Of a stretch of 58,000 nucleotides of DNA, positions 45,673 through 56,545 are shown in pieces. Source of the DNA: Diphasiastrum complanatum (taxonomy: Eukaryota > Streptophyta > Lycopodiopsida > Lycopodiales > Lycopodiaceae); NCBI GenBank assembly GCA_029204225.1, contig CM055097.1, positions 45,965,038 through 46,023,037 on the forward strand, written 5' to 3'. Positions within the stretch are counted from its first letter, which is position 1, and every line of letters starts with the position of its first letter. A program made the translations under genes and the position numbers. Below the pieces are notes generated by a model that was not told where the DNA came from, did no database searches, and saw only the letters and a list, made by a program, of their open reading frames with translations.

Positions 45673-47362
45673 CTATGGTGGCCAATACTTATGCAATCGG
45701 CTACCGTTGATGGGTGTGTCAAATGGCGTCCCATCTAGCTTTTCTAAGTTCACAGCCCCATGATTAAGAATTTTCTTGATCCTATAAGGACCTTCGCTCG
45801 TGAATTTTAACTTCCCCTTGATCGTCTTGGTCCTATACATCAGGACCTCCTGAACGAAGATCCTTCTTTTGTAATCTGCAATCATGCCAAGCTTTGTGTC
45901 TTTCCTTTTCAGCTGCCAATGCATGCACAGCTAGTAAGCGTGTTTCATAGAGTTTATGCAGAGCTTTGTGGTGTAGCTGTAGAGATTTGGACTCATTAAG
46001 ACGTTGTGCGGTGGCAATCCTTAATGAGGGAACTAAAAACTCTACTGACATCACAGCATCCTGACCATATACCAATTGGAAGGGTGTTTGATCAACGCTC
46101 CCTTTATATGATGTCCTGAATGCCCACAGTACAGCATGCAACTTGTGTTTCCAATCTGATCTGCTAGCTTCAACTGTTTTTGTGAGCACACTACACAGGA
46201 TCTTATTGGATGATTCTGCTTGCCCATTACCATGAGGATAATATGGCATACTGGTTCTGTGGATCACGAAGAACTCCTCCAATAGGACCTTGATGGTCTC
46301 GTTGATGAAATGGCTTCCGCGATCACTGACTAGTTCCACCGGGCATCCGAAGCGCACAATGATATTTTCATAAAGGAACTTGGTAGTGGTCCTAGCATCA
46401 GCTACTCTTACTGCCTTGGATTCGACCCATTTGGTGAGATAGTCTGTGGCTACGATTATGTATCGAGTTTGGGAACTCCTTGCTGCAGGGTAAATTGGAC
46501 CAATATAATCCAATCTCCATTTTTTGAACGGTGCTTGGGCTAAGACTGGGTGCAGTAGATCATAGTTCAATCTCGTTGGTCTCCTTGCCCTTTGGCATAC
46601 ATCCTGGAAAGCCTTAAGAGCTTCCTCATTCCAATGTGGATCCGTTGTGAGCTTGTAAATTGGTTTGGCTAACTCCGCAAAATCAAGAACGAAGATCCTA
46701 TAATAGTTAGCATGACCCATGAAAATGTGGACCTCGCGGATCGTCCTCGGTGGTTGTAGATCAATAATGATTCTGATCTTTGATAGATCTATGGCGATCC
46801 CATGTCTTGACACTATATGGCCGAGTATCAAGCCATGTGTCACCCAGAATTGACATTTTTTTGGATTCAAAGAGATTTTGTATTTGGGGCATTTTTGTAG
46901 CACCTCCTCCAAATTGGATAAGTCTTCTGAATCTGGTCCATGCACGCACAGATCGTCCAAGAAAATTTCCAAAATTTTTTGCAAATAATCCTTGAATGCC
47001 ACCTGCATGACTCGTTGAAAAGTGCTTGGGGCATTACAAAGTCCGAAGGGCATCACTTTATAGGCATAAGTTTTCCATTCCATGGCAAATGCTGTCTTGT
47101 GCTGGTCCTGAGGGGCTATTTTCGCCTGGTTGTAGCCACTGAAGCCGTCCAAAAAACTGTAGGCTTCGTTGCCAGCTACTCTATCGAGGACACTTTCCGT
47201 AAATGGTAAAGGGAAATGGTCCTTTTTGGTGACTACATTAAGCGCCTTCAGATTCACATAGATCCGCATTTTGCCATTCTTCTTGGGTACTATAACTATC
47301 GGCGATACCCATTCCGTGTGCTCGATTTCATAAATGAAACCTGCATCCATAAGCTTCTGCAA
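45673..47362 (-). pseudogene. Gypsy G2 reverse transcriptase fused in frame to integrase
   Basis: An open frame of 509 codons (47362-45833). RT comes first: WVSPIVIVPKKNGK, FLDGFSGYNQ (motif A), MPFGLCNAPSTF, IFLDDL (active site), SLNPKKCQF, FMGHANYYR. After residues AFQDV it passes directly into VCQRARRPTRLN, the end of the integrase zinc-binding region. The integrase core follows with WRLDYIGPI, LVSDRGSHF and GNGQAESSNK (D, D, E all present). RNase H and most of the zinc-binding region are missing. A frameshift near 45850 separates the GPY-like C-terminus (EGPYRIKKIL, ending RLHKYWPP at 45673). Confidence 0.9.
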
Positions 47363-47798
47363 CTCCTACTTGATCAGTTTTGTATAATTCGGGTTGCAGC
47401 GGTAGTAACAGCTCACCTTGGAGACTGTTCCATCCACCAAAGGTATGGTGTGTTGGACTACTGTTGGCGGAATGCCCTTTATAGCTCCAGGCAAAACAGT
47501 CTTTATATTCCACCAACAAGGATTGTAGTCTCTTGAATTGTGTGGGTGTTAACTGCTCTCCCACATGCACTATCCTTTCTTCTTCTCCTGGTTCCGCAAG
47601 ATTCATCGGCTGTGTTCGCGCATGTCCTTTGAAGTCTTGTTCCGCTGGTGTCTGACTTTGATCAGGTTCTTGTTGGGCTTGCGGCATCATGATTACCACG
47701 TCATCCAATGTATAATTCTTGAAAGTATTAGGCATCTCGTGAACTAGAGCTCGTCGAGATTCCTCTTTCAACATATTGATCTTGGTCCGACTGGTCAT
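47328..47798 (-). pseudogene. G2 protease-RT linker
   Basis: The minus-strand frame contains FKRLQSLLVEYKDCFAWSYKG, the typical segment before gypsy RT. It then shifts frame, so the remaining linker (SCYRCNPNYTKLI) runs in another frame up to the RT start. At least one frameshift and one stop divide protease from RT. Confidence 0.8.
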
Positions 47799-47801
47799 TT
47801 T

Positions 47802-49010
47802 TTAATTTTCTGTCACCTGTGTAGAAGATGACGCTGTATTTGAGTCCAATTCGATTGACTTCAAGGAATTCAACACCTTCTTTTTGCCCTTTTTTGTCAT
47901 TTTGGTGGGTTCATCCTTGTTGTCCTTCTTCGAGACTACTGTGACATTCGTCTCATGGTTGCGAATATCAATATCTACTATAGCTATTGCCTCTTTGGGT
48001 AGGTCACTCCATCGGATATCCTGATTATAGCATTGCTTCAACTGATTCTTCTTATTTGTAGGTGCCTTGGGTGGATCGATCCTTGAGACTTTTGCCATAG
48101 CAGACCTTTGTGGTGGTTGAGCTAGTACCTTCTTGGTTCCGTAATGATCTGGGTCCATGTGATGTAGGACCTGTTCATCACTCAGTTCAATCTCCTTATT
48201 ATAATCTAGAGCATGTTGCCAAGAGACTAGATCATCATCCACTGGGTTCTCAATCGGCTCCGCTGACAGCCATGCTATGTTTATCATATTCGTCCCAAAT
48301 GTGATTGGTGTGTCCATAGTGTAACATTTGGGTGAAGATGTACTCGGTTCTGGATTTGATTCATATTGACATGCCTGGCAGTCAATAGTTGCTAATGCAT
48401 CTGTCCATCTCATGACATTCGTCTCCGAATGATAGTGATCTCCCTTGGCTGGCCTTGGGCGATCAATCGTATGATCTGTCGTGGATGATCCGTCATCAGC
48501 TTTGGGTGCAATAGGTTTCATCGCCCATTTGGTTGGATCTACCTTTACAACCTGTTCTCTGTTCTCGAAGGTGAGTTTCCCTGTACCCCAGTTGTGTACT
48601 ACTTGCGCAGTCCTTAACCATGGTCTTCCCAGTAAAACACGGTATGTAGATGGAGATTCAGGTATATCCATGACCACAAAAGTAATCACATACTGCATGC
48701 CTGCTATCTTTACGGGAATATCAGCCACTACACCTTTTGGTTTCACACAGGATTGATCTGCTAGCTTGATGGTGAATCTTGTTGGCTTCAATCCTTGTAG
48801 ACCCCATTTTTCATACAAAGTAGTGGAGATCAGATTGACACCCGATCCTCCATCTACTATTGCCACCTCATATCTCTTGTGTTTGATTGGCAAAGTGATG
48901 TTGTGTTCTTCGCTTTCCCATGCTGCTCGGAGGACGTTACTTGTCTCATCATATCCCGCACAATATATGGGCTCAGGCGCTACTGGCTCCTCATCCGCTT
49001 TGGCCCATTA
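47802..49010 (-). pseudogene. Gypsy G2 aspartic protease and spacer
   Basis: The open frame 48893-47802 (363 codons) starts within the protease: VAIVDGGSGVNLIS is the active site, followed by LADQSCVKPKG and LLGRPWLRTAQVV. A spacer follows with ALATIDCQAC, also seen in G3, and a charged tail rich in Lys, Asp and Glu. The frame ends with a stop just before the linker. It is homologous to the G1 protease at 21590-22126. The upstream connection to gag near 49010 is interrupted by stops. Confidence 0.85.
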
Positions 49011-49961
49011 AGCTAAAAGGCTTTTCGCTTGTGGTGCAATCCGCAGTAGTTCTCCGAGTGGTAAACTAACATGGCTTGATAGCAAAAGTGTGATCCTTTC
49101 AGTGCGTGGTTCCTCAGGCTCCACCATGTGAAAAGGTGGTTCATGTTGGTGCAACCAATCATTCTGATCAGTGCGCAGTGGCGAGCCCACTTGCGGTTCC
49201 CATTCGATGGCAACTGGAGGTTCTGTGGGAATGTCTCATTCTTACTCTTTTCCCTCCTCTTGTACTTTTTGTACCCAGTGTCTTATTTTCTAGTATTGTC
49301 TTCTCTCTTCCCTCACATTTGGATATGGGGCTGAAATTGAGGGTTGGTCATCAGTGACCGATGGTGGTGGTGAGGGAGCCACTTCCTTCCTCTTCTGTGC
49401 TCGTGTAACAGCTAACATAGGATCATGGTCTTGTCGACCTTTCGATGGCATCCCCGCTGGAGCTGTTGGTTGCTGTATGGCAATGAGGTTAAGAGGTGCA
49501 CTGGTTCCAGGTTTAAATGGACAATTCTTGAAATAGTGTCCATAACCGCAATCTTGGCAAGAGGTTGTATATTGTCCCTTATAGGAACATTCTGCAATTC
49601 TGTGTCCTTCGCCGCATCCGTAGCAGCCGTAATTTCTTCCACCTTGATGTTGAGTTTGAGCTGCATAGGCCGAAACATATTCATTTATGGTAGGATCCAT
49701 AAATGGTTCATCTGGTCCGTACCACTGCTGCTGCTCAGGTTGAGGTGGCATTTGCATTTCTTGTTCCGCTGCTGTAAGGTTTACATGGGCCACTTGTTGA
49801 TTGGCTGGCCCTGGTGGAGCAAGTAAGGCCATGCGTTGTGGTTTATTGGGTGCGCCGTACCTTGGTGCCGCGTTAGGTGCCCCTTGATGATAAGGATAAG
49901 AAGTCTGATAAGCACTTCTCTTCTGTTGAACAACCCTAGGGTTAAACAGGCAAAATGTCAT
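49011..49961 (-). pseudogene. Gypsy G2 gag C-terminus with two zinc knuckles
   Basis: The frame 49961-49290 is Pro/Gln-rich and contains CYGCGEGHRIAEC and CQDCGYGHYFKNC. Both have spacing C-X2-C-X3-H-X4-C, one residue shorter than the usual knuckle. LAVTRAQKRKE follows, a phrase common at the gag-protease border of plant gypsy elements. The N-terminal capsid part is missing; G2 is cut off at about 49940 by unrelated sequence. Confidence 0.8.
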
Positions 49962-50160
49962 ATTGAGCGATGTTGCATTGCACAGATGGCAAAATCTATG
50001 TGTCAGTCTCAGATTTTACTTTAGGACTGGACACTCATTTGTTGTATGGTTTTGCGTGCATACTGAACACCATACATTTTCTTGTCGAAGATAGACTGAT
50101 TGCTTTGTTATATGTCATATGTGGTAGACTCAGTATGAGCATTCTCATTGGCTGATAGGA
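49962..50160. other. Unassigned spacer at the broken 5' end of G2
   Basis: No gene was recognised. G2 similarity stops near 49940 and copia gag similarity begins near 50160. Confidence 0.4.
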
Positions 50161-50445
50161 TGCAGGTAGAGATTTTTATGAAGTACATCAGCTGTTGTGG
50201 TGCTGGAACCTAGTGTTCCTATCCAGATGCAGTGAGTTGAGCGAAGATTGTTCTGATCTTCTCAACATATTGATCCAACTGGTTGCCATCCCATTGTATG
50301 GATTACAGTTGATTTTGAAGATGCATCACTGAAGCGGCAATCCTCACTTTGTACTTCTGCTTTAGACTTTCCCATGCTGCATGGCTGCTTTCGTAGTCTT
50401 CAATCTGCATGAGTAGTTCTTCATTGATGGATGAAACGATGATCA
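50161..50445 (-). pseudogene. Copia gag fragment
   Basis: Minus-strand translation gives ERAMMIIVSSINEELLMQI, YESSHAAWESLKQKY, VMHLQNQL and a WDGNQLDQYVEKIRTIF stretch, the standard copia gag middle region. One stop follows LQNQL. It sits just downstream of an integrase-RT linker of another copia piece, an order that is not natural for one element, so the junction near 50445-50520 is a rearrangement. Confidence 0.75.
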
Positions 50446-51008
50446 TCATTGCACGCTCATCCTTTCTGATCTACTCAACTCTCCTCGGGTCTCCCTCTGG
50501 AGGCTGCACCTCTCTAGATAAGAGAGCATAAGTTGTGTCTTCTCTCTTGATCTTCGTAGCTCTCTTTGGATAGATGATCCTAGAAAGTCATCTATGTCGT
50601 GGCTCTCCAACAATCTCTCAAACCACTTAGGGAGCTTCCTGTCAGGTGATCGGCTTCCTTGTGAAAATGTATCCCACGATACATCTTTCTCCTTGCGTTT
50701 CTCACCTGCAACTTCAATCCTTCTTGCACCAAAAGTTTTATCTCTACTCTCCAACCTGCATCTTGAGGTTGAGTAGTAGTATCTTGAGATGTATCCTCAT
50801 GTCCATCACTTGGAAAGTCAATAAATAGATCATCATCAGGAGGTATTCTCACTATACGATCTTTCCCATTAGATGTGTCTATCTTCTTAGCATCCTCGTC
50901 TTCATACATCTTGGATTCATCAAAGATGACATCATGGCTTACATGGATTTTGTTTTCCACTGGATCAAAACATCTATAGCCCTTCACACGATCATAGAAA
51001 AATTCCAC
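50446..51008 (-). pseudogene. Copia Cop-E: integrase C-terminus and linker, first piece
   Basis: The minus-strand frame contains RVKGYRCFDPVENKIHVS and DVIFDESKMY, the usual end of copia integrase, then an acidic linker (IPPDDDLFID, EDTSQDTTTQ). It is closely similar to 55517-56187. It stops at 51008, where a plus-strand copia RNase H piece begins. Confidence 0.85.
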
Positions 51009-51012
51009 GACT

Positions 51013-51246
51013 ATACATAGCGACAGTCAAAGTGGCATTCAGCTAGCAAAGAATCCAGTGTTCCATGCGAGAACCAAATACATTGAGATTCAGTATCACT
51101 TTATATGTGAGAGGCTGTTGAGTTGTGAAATTCATGTTGTTCATTGTAGTACGGAAGCACACCTAGCTGATATTTTCACTAAGCCACTTGTTAGAGAAAA
51201 GTTTGATAAGCTTAGATCAAAGCTTTCTGTACTTAAAGTTTGTTGA
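51013..51246 (+). pseudogene. Copia Cop-F RNase H C-terminus
   Basis: The plus-strand translation gives SDSQSGIQLAKNPVFHARTK, then IQYHFICERLLS and HLADIFTKPLVREKFDKLR, the last part of copia RNase H, ending at 51246. It lies in opposite orientation to the adjacent Cop-E piece, with five bases or fewer between them. Confidence 0.85.
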
Positions 51247-51600
51247 CTTTAAAAGCTATGTATATGACTGTATAAAAAGTAGACTCTACTTTAAGGGAGA
51301 GGGTTAGAATTAAAGTAGAATCACTATGCTACTGTACTGTGGGTCCTATCAGTCGATAAGGATCAGTTGGCCTCACCACAAGGCAAGTCGACGGGACATG
51401 CGTCCCACCAACGGCAACCTGGTTATGCATGGGTTGCCTGAGTGAAGAACTATATGTACAGTGTAATTTCATTTTTGAGAAATACAGTTGCTATGTGAGC
51501 TTTGTGTGGAGAGTGTTTTCTGTCTGTGTTAATGTGTAGCATAATCTGTGTTCCTGTTCAAAGAAAATTCTAAGTCTTGCATGCTTTTCTAAACTTGCTG
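51247..51600 (+). mobile_element. Probable 3' LTR of Cop-F
   Basis: After the RNase H stop a purine tract AAGGGAGAGGG (about 51291-51301) precedes TTAGAATTAAAG, a common start region of copia LTRs. The right end was not resolved. Confidence 0.5.
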
Positions 51601-52039
51601 TATTATGTGGATTTTGTTATTTGTCAAATCTGAACTCTACGATAGAACCATTGAAATAATTGACAAATGTAGTTTCGTTTTTCATTGGTTCCTCCATGTT
51701 GTGTATCTCAATGAAATGTTGCCCGTGCTTGCCAATGTGACTTCTCCATCCCTTGTGACGACCAGACACTCAGGCTTCTATATGTGTTTGCAAAAAGTGC
51801 TGTATGATTTCTTAGTTTGTGTTGCACATGTCAAAATCATAATGTTAGTCATATGCTTGGATCAAAATATATAGGAAAAATTAAAAGCATCTTGAAGCAT
51901 TTATACTAACCATGTAATGAGTGATGTGATCTTCTCCCCATGCTTTTAATACTGCATCAACAAACTTGACACTAGTCTTTTGTACAGCTTTCTTATCAAT
52001 ATCAAAAAATTTATCTTTTCATAAAATTTCAATCATACT
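51601..52039. other. Unassigned spacer
   Basis: No gene was recognised. It is A+T-rich with short frames only. Confidence 0.35.
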
Positions 52040-53345
52040 ATCAAACTTCTTTCATACATTAACTTTTAGTACTCTAGTTTTGCCGCTCTTCTCGAAGTCT
52101 TGAGTCGCAGCAATTATATTTGTCCAGACTGAGTGTTGAATATTAGAAGTCTTACCGGTATGGTTTGACAAAAATCGATGTGCTTTTGCTCCTCCTATGC
52201 TTGGCTTAGTAGGCGTATTTCCTAGCTTTCTTGAAAGCTTTTCATCTTTTTGTATTTTGACATGTCTCTTATGAAGTCTTGCTTTTGAATAAAACATCTT
52301 CTAATCTTGAGATAGTTTCCTTCGAGGATGATGCTAGCTAGCTTTGTATTCCAAGCAAAAACTATATGAAGATAAGTGTGCGTTTCTATTAATCTAACTT
52401 CTGCATGAAGAGTGCAAACATGCACATTTTTCAAGGAAATAGGTAGCACATGCTTCCAGTTTGGATTTGCATATTCTCTAGTAATTCTTGTACTCCTAGT
52501 TACATCTTTTGCCATTTTCATGTAGTACAGACAAGGGTGTTTAGATGTAGCACCATGAGAGACATTATACATGCATTTCAATGTTTTCAAATCACCTGCT
52601 AAGTGCCATTCAACATTGAAGTCTCCCACTCTTGAAACATTGAGAAATCCTCCATCCATATGGCCCTTGATGATCCTAGAGTAAGATGTCCTAGAGAATA
52701 TCCATGATAATATATCATGATCCTCCTTCAGTACCTGTCCAAAGAATTAATCAAACTTAGTATAATATGAATTGATATTATCCATTGAATCTAATGTAAT
52801 AATGAGAAAAATTACTTGAAACGCTACCAACCACCATATATCATTCTCGGACTGAACACTGAATCTAAAATCTCCTTGATCCACTGTTTGTGATAGTGCA
52901 CCATTCATGAGAGTTATACTAACACTCTCCACCTTCTGCCCTTTCACAATTTCCAACTCACCTAACTTAAGTACTATGATTATTTGTCATTCACATTTTC
53001 AAAGGTTATATCATAGAATGTGATGATGTATCTTAGCAAGTAAGTAGATTAACAAATAAGTTGTTTGATGAATCATAAGATATTGATCTCCCATCAGTTT
53101 CATACACCTCAATATGAAATGGGGTACCGATGATCTTATGCATACCTATGTTTAATGTATCTCTCTCTTTCTTCAAGTGATATGACCTTGGGATTGGGAC
53201 TTTTCTAATTCGAACTTGTTTAAAAGCTTCTCTAATAAGTTTAAATATGTTGCATATGCTTCTTTACTAATATCTACAAAATCACAAGCACCTCGAACTC
53301 AAGGTGGGCCTTCTACTTTTGCTGGCAAGAAGAAGATGTAGTTTA
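52040..53345 (-). pseudogene. Unrecognised spliced coding region, possibly a transposase
   Basis: Several minus-strand frames line up as one gene: YIFFLPAKVEG and DFVDISKEAYATYL (near 53330-53240), REAFKQVRIRKVPIPRSYHL and HKIIGTPFHIEVYE (53230-53090), SITLMNGALSQTVDQGDFRF (52956-52820), then HLAGDLKTLKCMYNVSHGAT and KHPCLYYM, and VHVCTLHAEVRL (52659-52222), ending with a basic region (52297-52052). A plausible 81-base intron, GTAATT...GGACAG (52815-52735), joins FQ to VLKEDHD in frame. The GDLK...KHPCLYxM arrangement recalls zinc-binding segments of some transposases. No family name can be given. At least two frameshifts are present. Confidence 0.5.
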
Positions 53346-53355
53346 TGATTCCTTT

Positions 53356-54014
53356 CAAATAGAATGTACTATTGGACAATGTCCCCTATCTTTTAAATCA
53401 TAGCTATGAAAATTTTGCTTTTTGCCTTTGTAGTTGAACTACTAATCATGTGCCCAGCTTGCATAACCTTCAACTTTTTGTTCATGACATAATTATTGTT
53501 TTTTGATAAACAAATGATTGATTTTAGATTCTATTACATTTTGGAATTCGCTTTTTCACTTTCATTTTATGCTCAAAACTAAACAATTTAAATTGATTTT
53601 GTTAGTCCCATTCTTTCCTCGATTAAAAAAACCATGGGTTTTTGGCATGACATTATAATGAGGTTTCAAAAGACAAAAGCTTGCAAAAGAAATGATCTAA
53701 ACTTAGCTTCATAGTTATAATAACAATAGTCAAGCAAATGATTTTTTCATCATTTGGGCTTGGTCCTTACATCAACATTGTTGTCAAATATCTCAAGACT
53801 TTCATTTGGAACAACATTACATACATTTTTTCATGGTAGCTCTGAACAACCTTGGTGTAATTATGTGGGCCAAGGCCTTTATGACTTTTGCACTATAATC
53901 TAAATTCTAGTTTCTAGATGATTATATAGCCTCTCTACATATGCCAATATGTAGACTACGATCCTCAAATTCATCCCTAAGTCCAAGTTCAATGTCAAGA
54001 TTCATGTTATTTCA
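53356..54014 (-). repeat. 620-bp dispersed repeat, third copy, inverted
   Basis: It is the reverse complement of 7409-8031 and 30219-30840, with more differences than those two show from each other. One end touches the telomere-like array at 54015; the other abuts the unrecognised spliced gene. Confidence 0.75.
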
Positions 54015-54339
54015 ACCTTAAACCCAAAATCTTAAATCTTAAATCCTAAACCCTAAACCCTAAACCCTAAACCCTAGATCTTAAACCCCAGACCCTCAAT
54101 CTTAGACCCAAAATCGTAAATCCTAAGCACTAAATTCTAAACTCTAAACCCTAAAATCTTAATCTTACATCCAAAATCCTAAACCCTGGACCTTGAACCC
54201 TAAACCCTAAATCTTAAACCATAAGCCCTACACCCTCAAACCTAGACCGAAAATCTTAAATTATAAATTCTAAACTCTAAACTCTAAACTCTAAACCCTA
54301 AACCCTAAACTCTTATCCCTAAACTCTAAACCTTGAATC
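54015..54339 (+). repeat. Degenerate interstitial telomere repeat, left part
   Basis: About 320 bases made mostly of CCCTAAA units and variants (AAACCCTAAACCCTAAACCC near 54050-54075, with AATCTTAAA, AACTCTAAA and others). This is the plant telomere unit. Heavy divergence points to age. Confidence 0.9.
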
Positions 54340-55121
54340 TGAAAAAACAAATTGTTTCAAGCCACAAAGCTTTGCTAGCTTTAGTGCTCAATTCCGTAGA
54401 AACACAAGGGAGCTACCCGGACATGAAGACCAAAGCTTTGAGGAGTGAAGACCTGAGGATGATGGTTAAATGTTCATTGACTGAAGGATACCTGAACGCG
54501 AAAAAGAAATATTCGTGGACCCAAAAAAGCTCAATGGCGAGGACGAAAGACGAAGAAGACACGAAGACCAAAAGGCGGCGGATCTTCACGCTTCAATGTA
54601 CAAGGATGACGTCACCCTCCATAGACAATCTAGATACCGTTAGGATGTGCTTAATCATCTGTTCTTGTAATCTCAGATTAGATTTAACCTTCTTCTCTAT
54701 ATCCATCTATATAAACAGATTGAGAACGAGGAAACAGGTTGAACATCCATTTTGATTGAACATCAACGATGTCCAAGAAGTCCGCTAGTAAGCAAGATGA
54801 ACATATATGGTTCGTGAGAGAGTTAGTGCCTCTCACTCTGACACGCTGTGTGGATTTTTGTTAATACAGTAGATGTTATGTAGATGATTTTCTTAAATAT
54901 TATTGAATGTCTTATTGTCAAATTGATAGATATGTTCATAAGTAGTTGTTTTTATCCTTATTCCGCATACTGGTTTCATCTTGTTGAATGCTAAAACGAA
55001 TTCCAATATAGGTCAACAATGCTTGTCCATGCTATGGAGGATTGTAGATCTGTCATAGAAGATAGTAGACCACCAGACAGGATTGAACTCACATCCGGGC
55101 TTTTTACACAATTCTCTTTCA
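54340..55121 (+). mobile_element. Solo LTR related to Cop-A, inside the telomere-like array
   Basis: It starts TGAAAAAACAAATTG and shares CTTTGCTAGCTTT and the GTCCGCTAGTAAGCAAGA phrase with the Cop-A LTR (17897-18891). Its end is at about TTCTCTTTCA. No primer site or coding sequence follows. A TATA-like CTATATAAAC lies near 54707. No clear target duplication remains (GAATC against AAATT). Confidence 0.6.
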
Positions 55122-55124
55122 AAA

Positions 55125-55300
55125 TTCTGGATCCTAAACCCTGAATACTAACCCTAACCCTAATCCTAACCCTAAGCTCTGAGCCCTACAACCCTATAAT
55201 CATAAATCTAATTATACATCTTTTACCCTAAATATTAAACCCTAAACCCTAAGCTCTAATCTTTAAAACCCAATCCCATTACTGAATCTTTAATTAATCA
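55125..55300 (+). repeat. Degenerate interstitial telomere repeat, right part
   Basis: CCCTAAA and CCCTAA-type units (CTAACCCTAACCCTAATCC near 55150, AAACCCTAAACCCTAAG near 55235) continue on the far side of the solo LTR, so the two parts were probably one array. Confidence 0.8.
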
Positions 55301-55516
55301 CTCATCCTAGATCTCTTATCCCCCCTCACAACTTGAATCTAATGTGTAAGCCTCTTACCCTCTTACCCCTTTTCTCGAAGCCATTAATTATCCAAACTTT
55401 GTACTGCAAATTTCAAAGGTTCATTAAAATACAAGCTAATAAAATTATGTTTCTGGGTTATGTGGTATATGTCGATGAGTAAACCGATAACATGATCATG
55501 GTTTCTGATATGCACA
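55301..55516. other. Unassigned spacer
   Basis: No gene was recognised. It contains short CTCTTACCC-type repeats near 55350. Confidence 0.35.
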
Positions 55517-56545
55517 TCACCAAATGTCATCATCCTTCACTTCACCATAAGTCAAAGGTTCTTTGCTTTGAATAATACTAGATAAGAGAGCATAATTTGC
55601 TCCATACCTTTGAGGTTGTGTCTTCTCTCTTGTTGATCTTTGTAGCTCTCCCTGGGTAGATGATCCTAGAAAGTCATCCATGTCGCGGCTCTCAAACAAT
55701 CTCTCAAACCACTTAGGGAGCTTCTTGTCAGGTGATCGGCTTCTGGTGAAAATGCATCCCACGGTACATCCCTCTCCTTGCATTTGTCACCTGCAATCTC
55801 AATCCTTCTTGCACCAAAAGGTTTGTCCCTGCCTCTTCAACCTATCTCTTGAGGTTGAGTAGTAGTATCTTGAGAAGTATCCTCATGTTCATCACTTGGA
55901 AGGTCAATAAATGGATCATCATCAGGTGGTATCCTCACTACACCATCTTTCCCACTGGATGTATCTATCTTCTCAGCATCCTCATATTCATACATCTTGG
56001 ATTCATCAAAGATAACATCATGGCTTACATGGATTTTGTTTTCCACTGGATCAAAACAACTATAGCCCTTCACACGATCATCATATCCTAGGAATATACA
56101 CTTGATAGCTTTTACATCAAGTTTACGTCTCTCTTCCTTAGGAACGCGTACAAAGGCCTTACATCCAAAGATTCGCAAGTGGTTCACCTTTGGCTTCTTC
56201 TTTGTGAATGCTTCTCAGGTGTTATCTTTGGTATGGCAATGGTAGGACTTCTATTTTGAAGATAGACTACCGTACTGCATGCTTCTGACCAAAAATCTTT
56301 TGGTAGTTTTATCTCAGCTAGCATAGATCTGGCACTTTCCTTAATTGTACGATTCTTGCGCTCAGCCACACCATTGAGAGCAGGAGTATGATCTTGCATA
56401 AACTGTCTTTCAATCCCACATTTATCACAAAGATCATTGAAGTCATTAGACTTGTACTCACATCCACTATTTGATCTTAGGACTTTGATCTTCCTACCTG
56501 CCTAATTTTTTACCAATGCTTTGAAGCTCTTGAAGTTGTCAAATG
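55517..56545 (-). pseudogene. Copia Cop-E integrase and linker, second piece
   Basis: Minus-strand order: AGRKIKVLRSNSGCEYKS, where the usual Asp-Asn-Gly is changed; LNGVAERKNRTIKES (catalytic Glu); LPKDFWSEACST; a frameshift near 56190; and LRIFGCKAFVRVP, GYSCFDPVENKIHVS. The acidic linker and a segment leading to RT follow (KEPLTYGEV). It is the same family as 50446-51008 but longer. It is cut at 56545, where gypsy G3 begins on the opposite strand. Confidence 0.85.
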
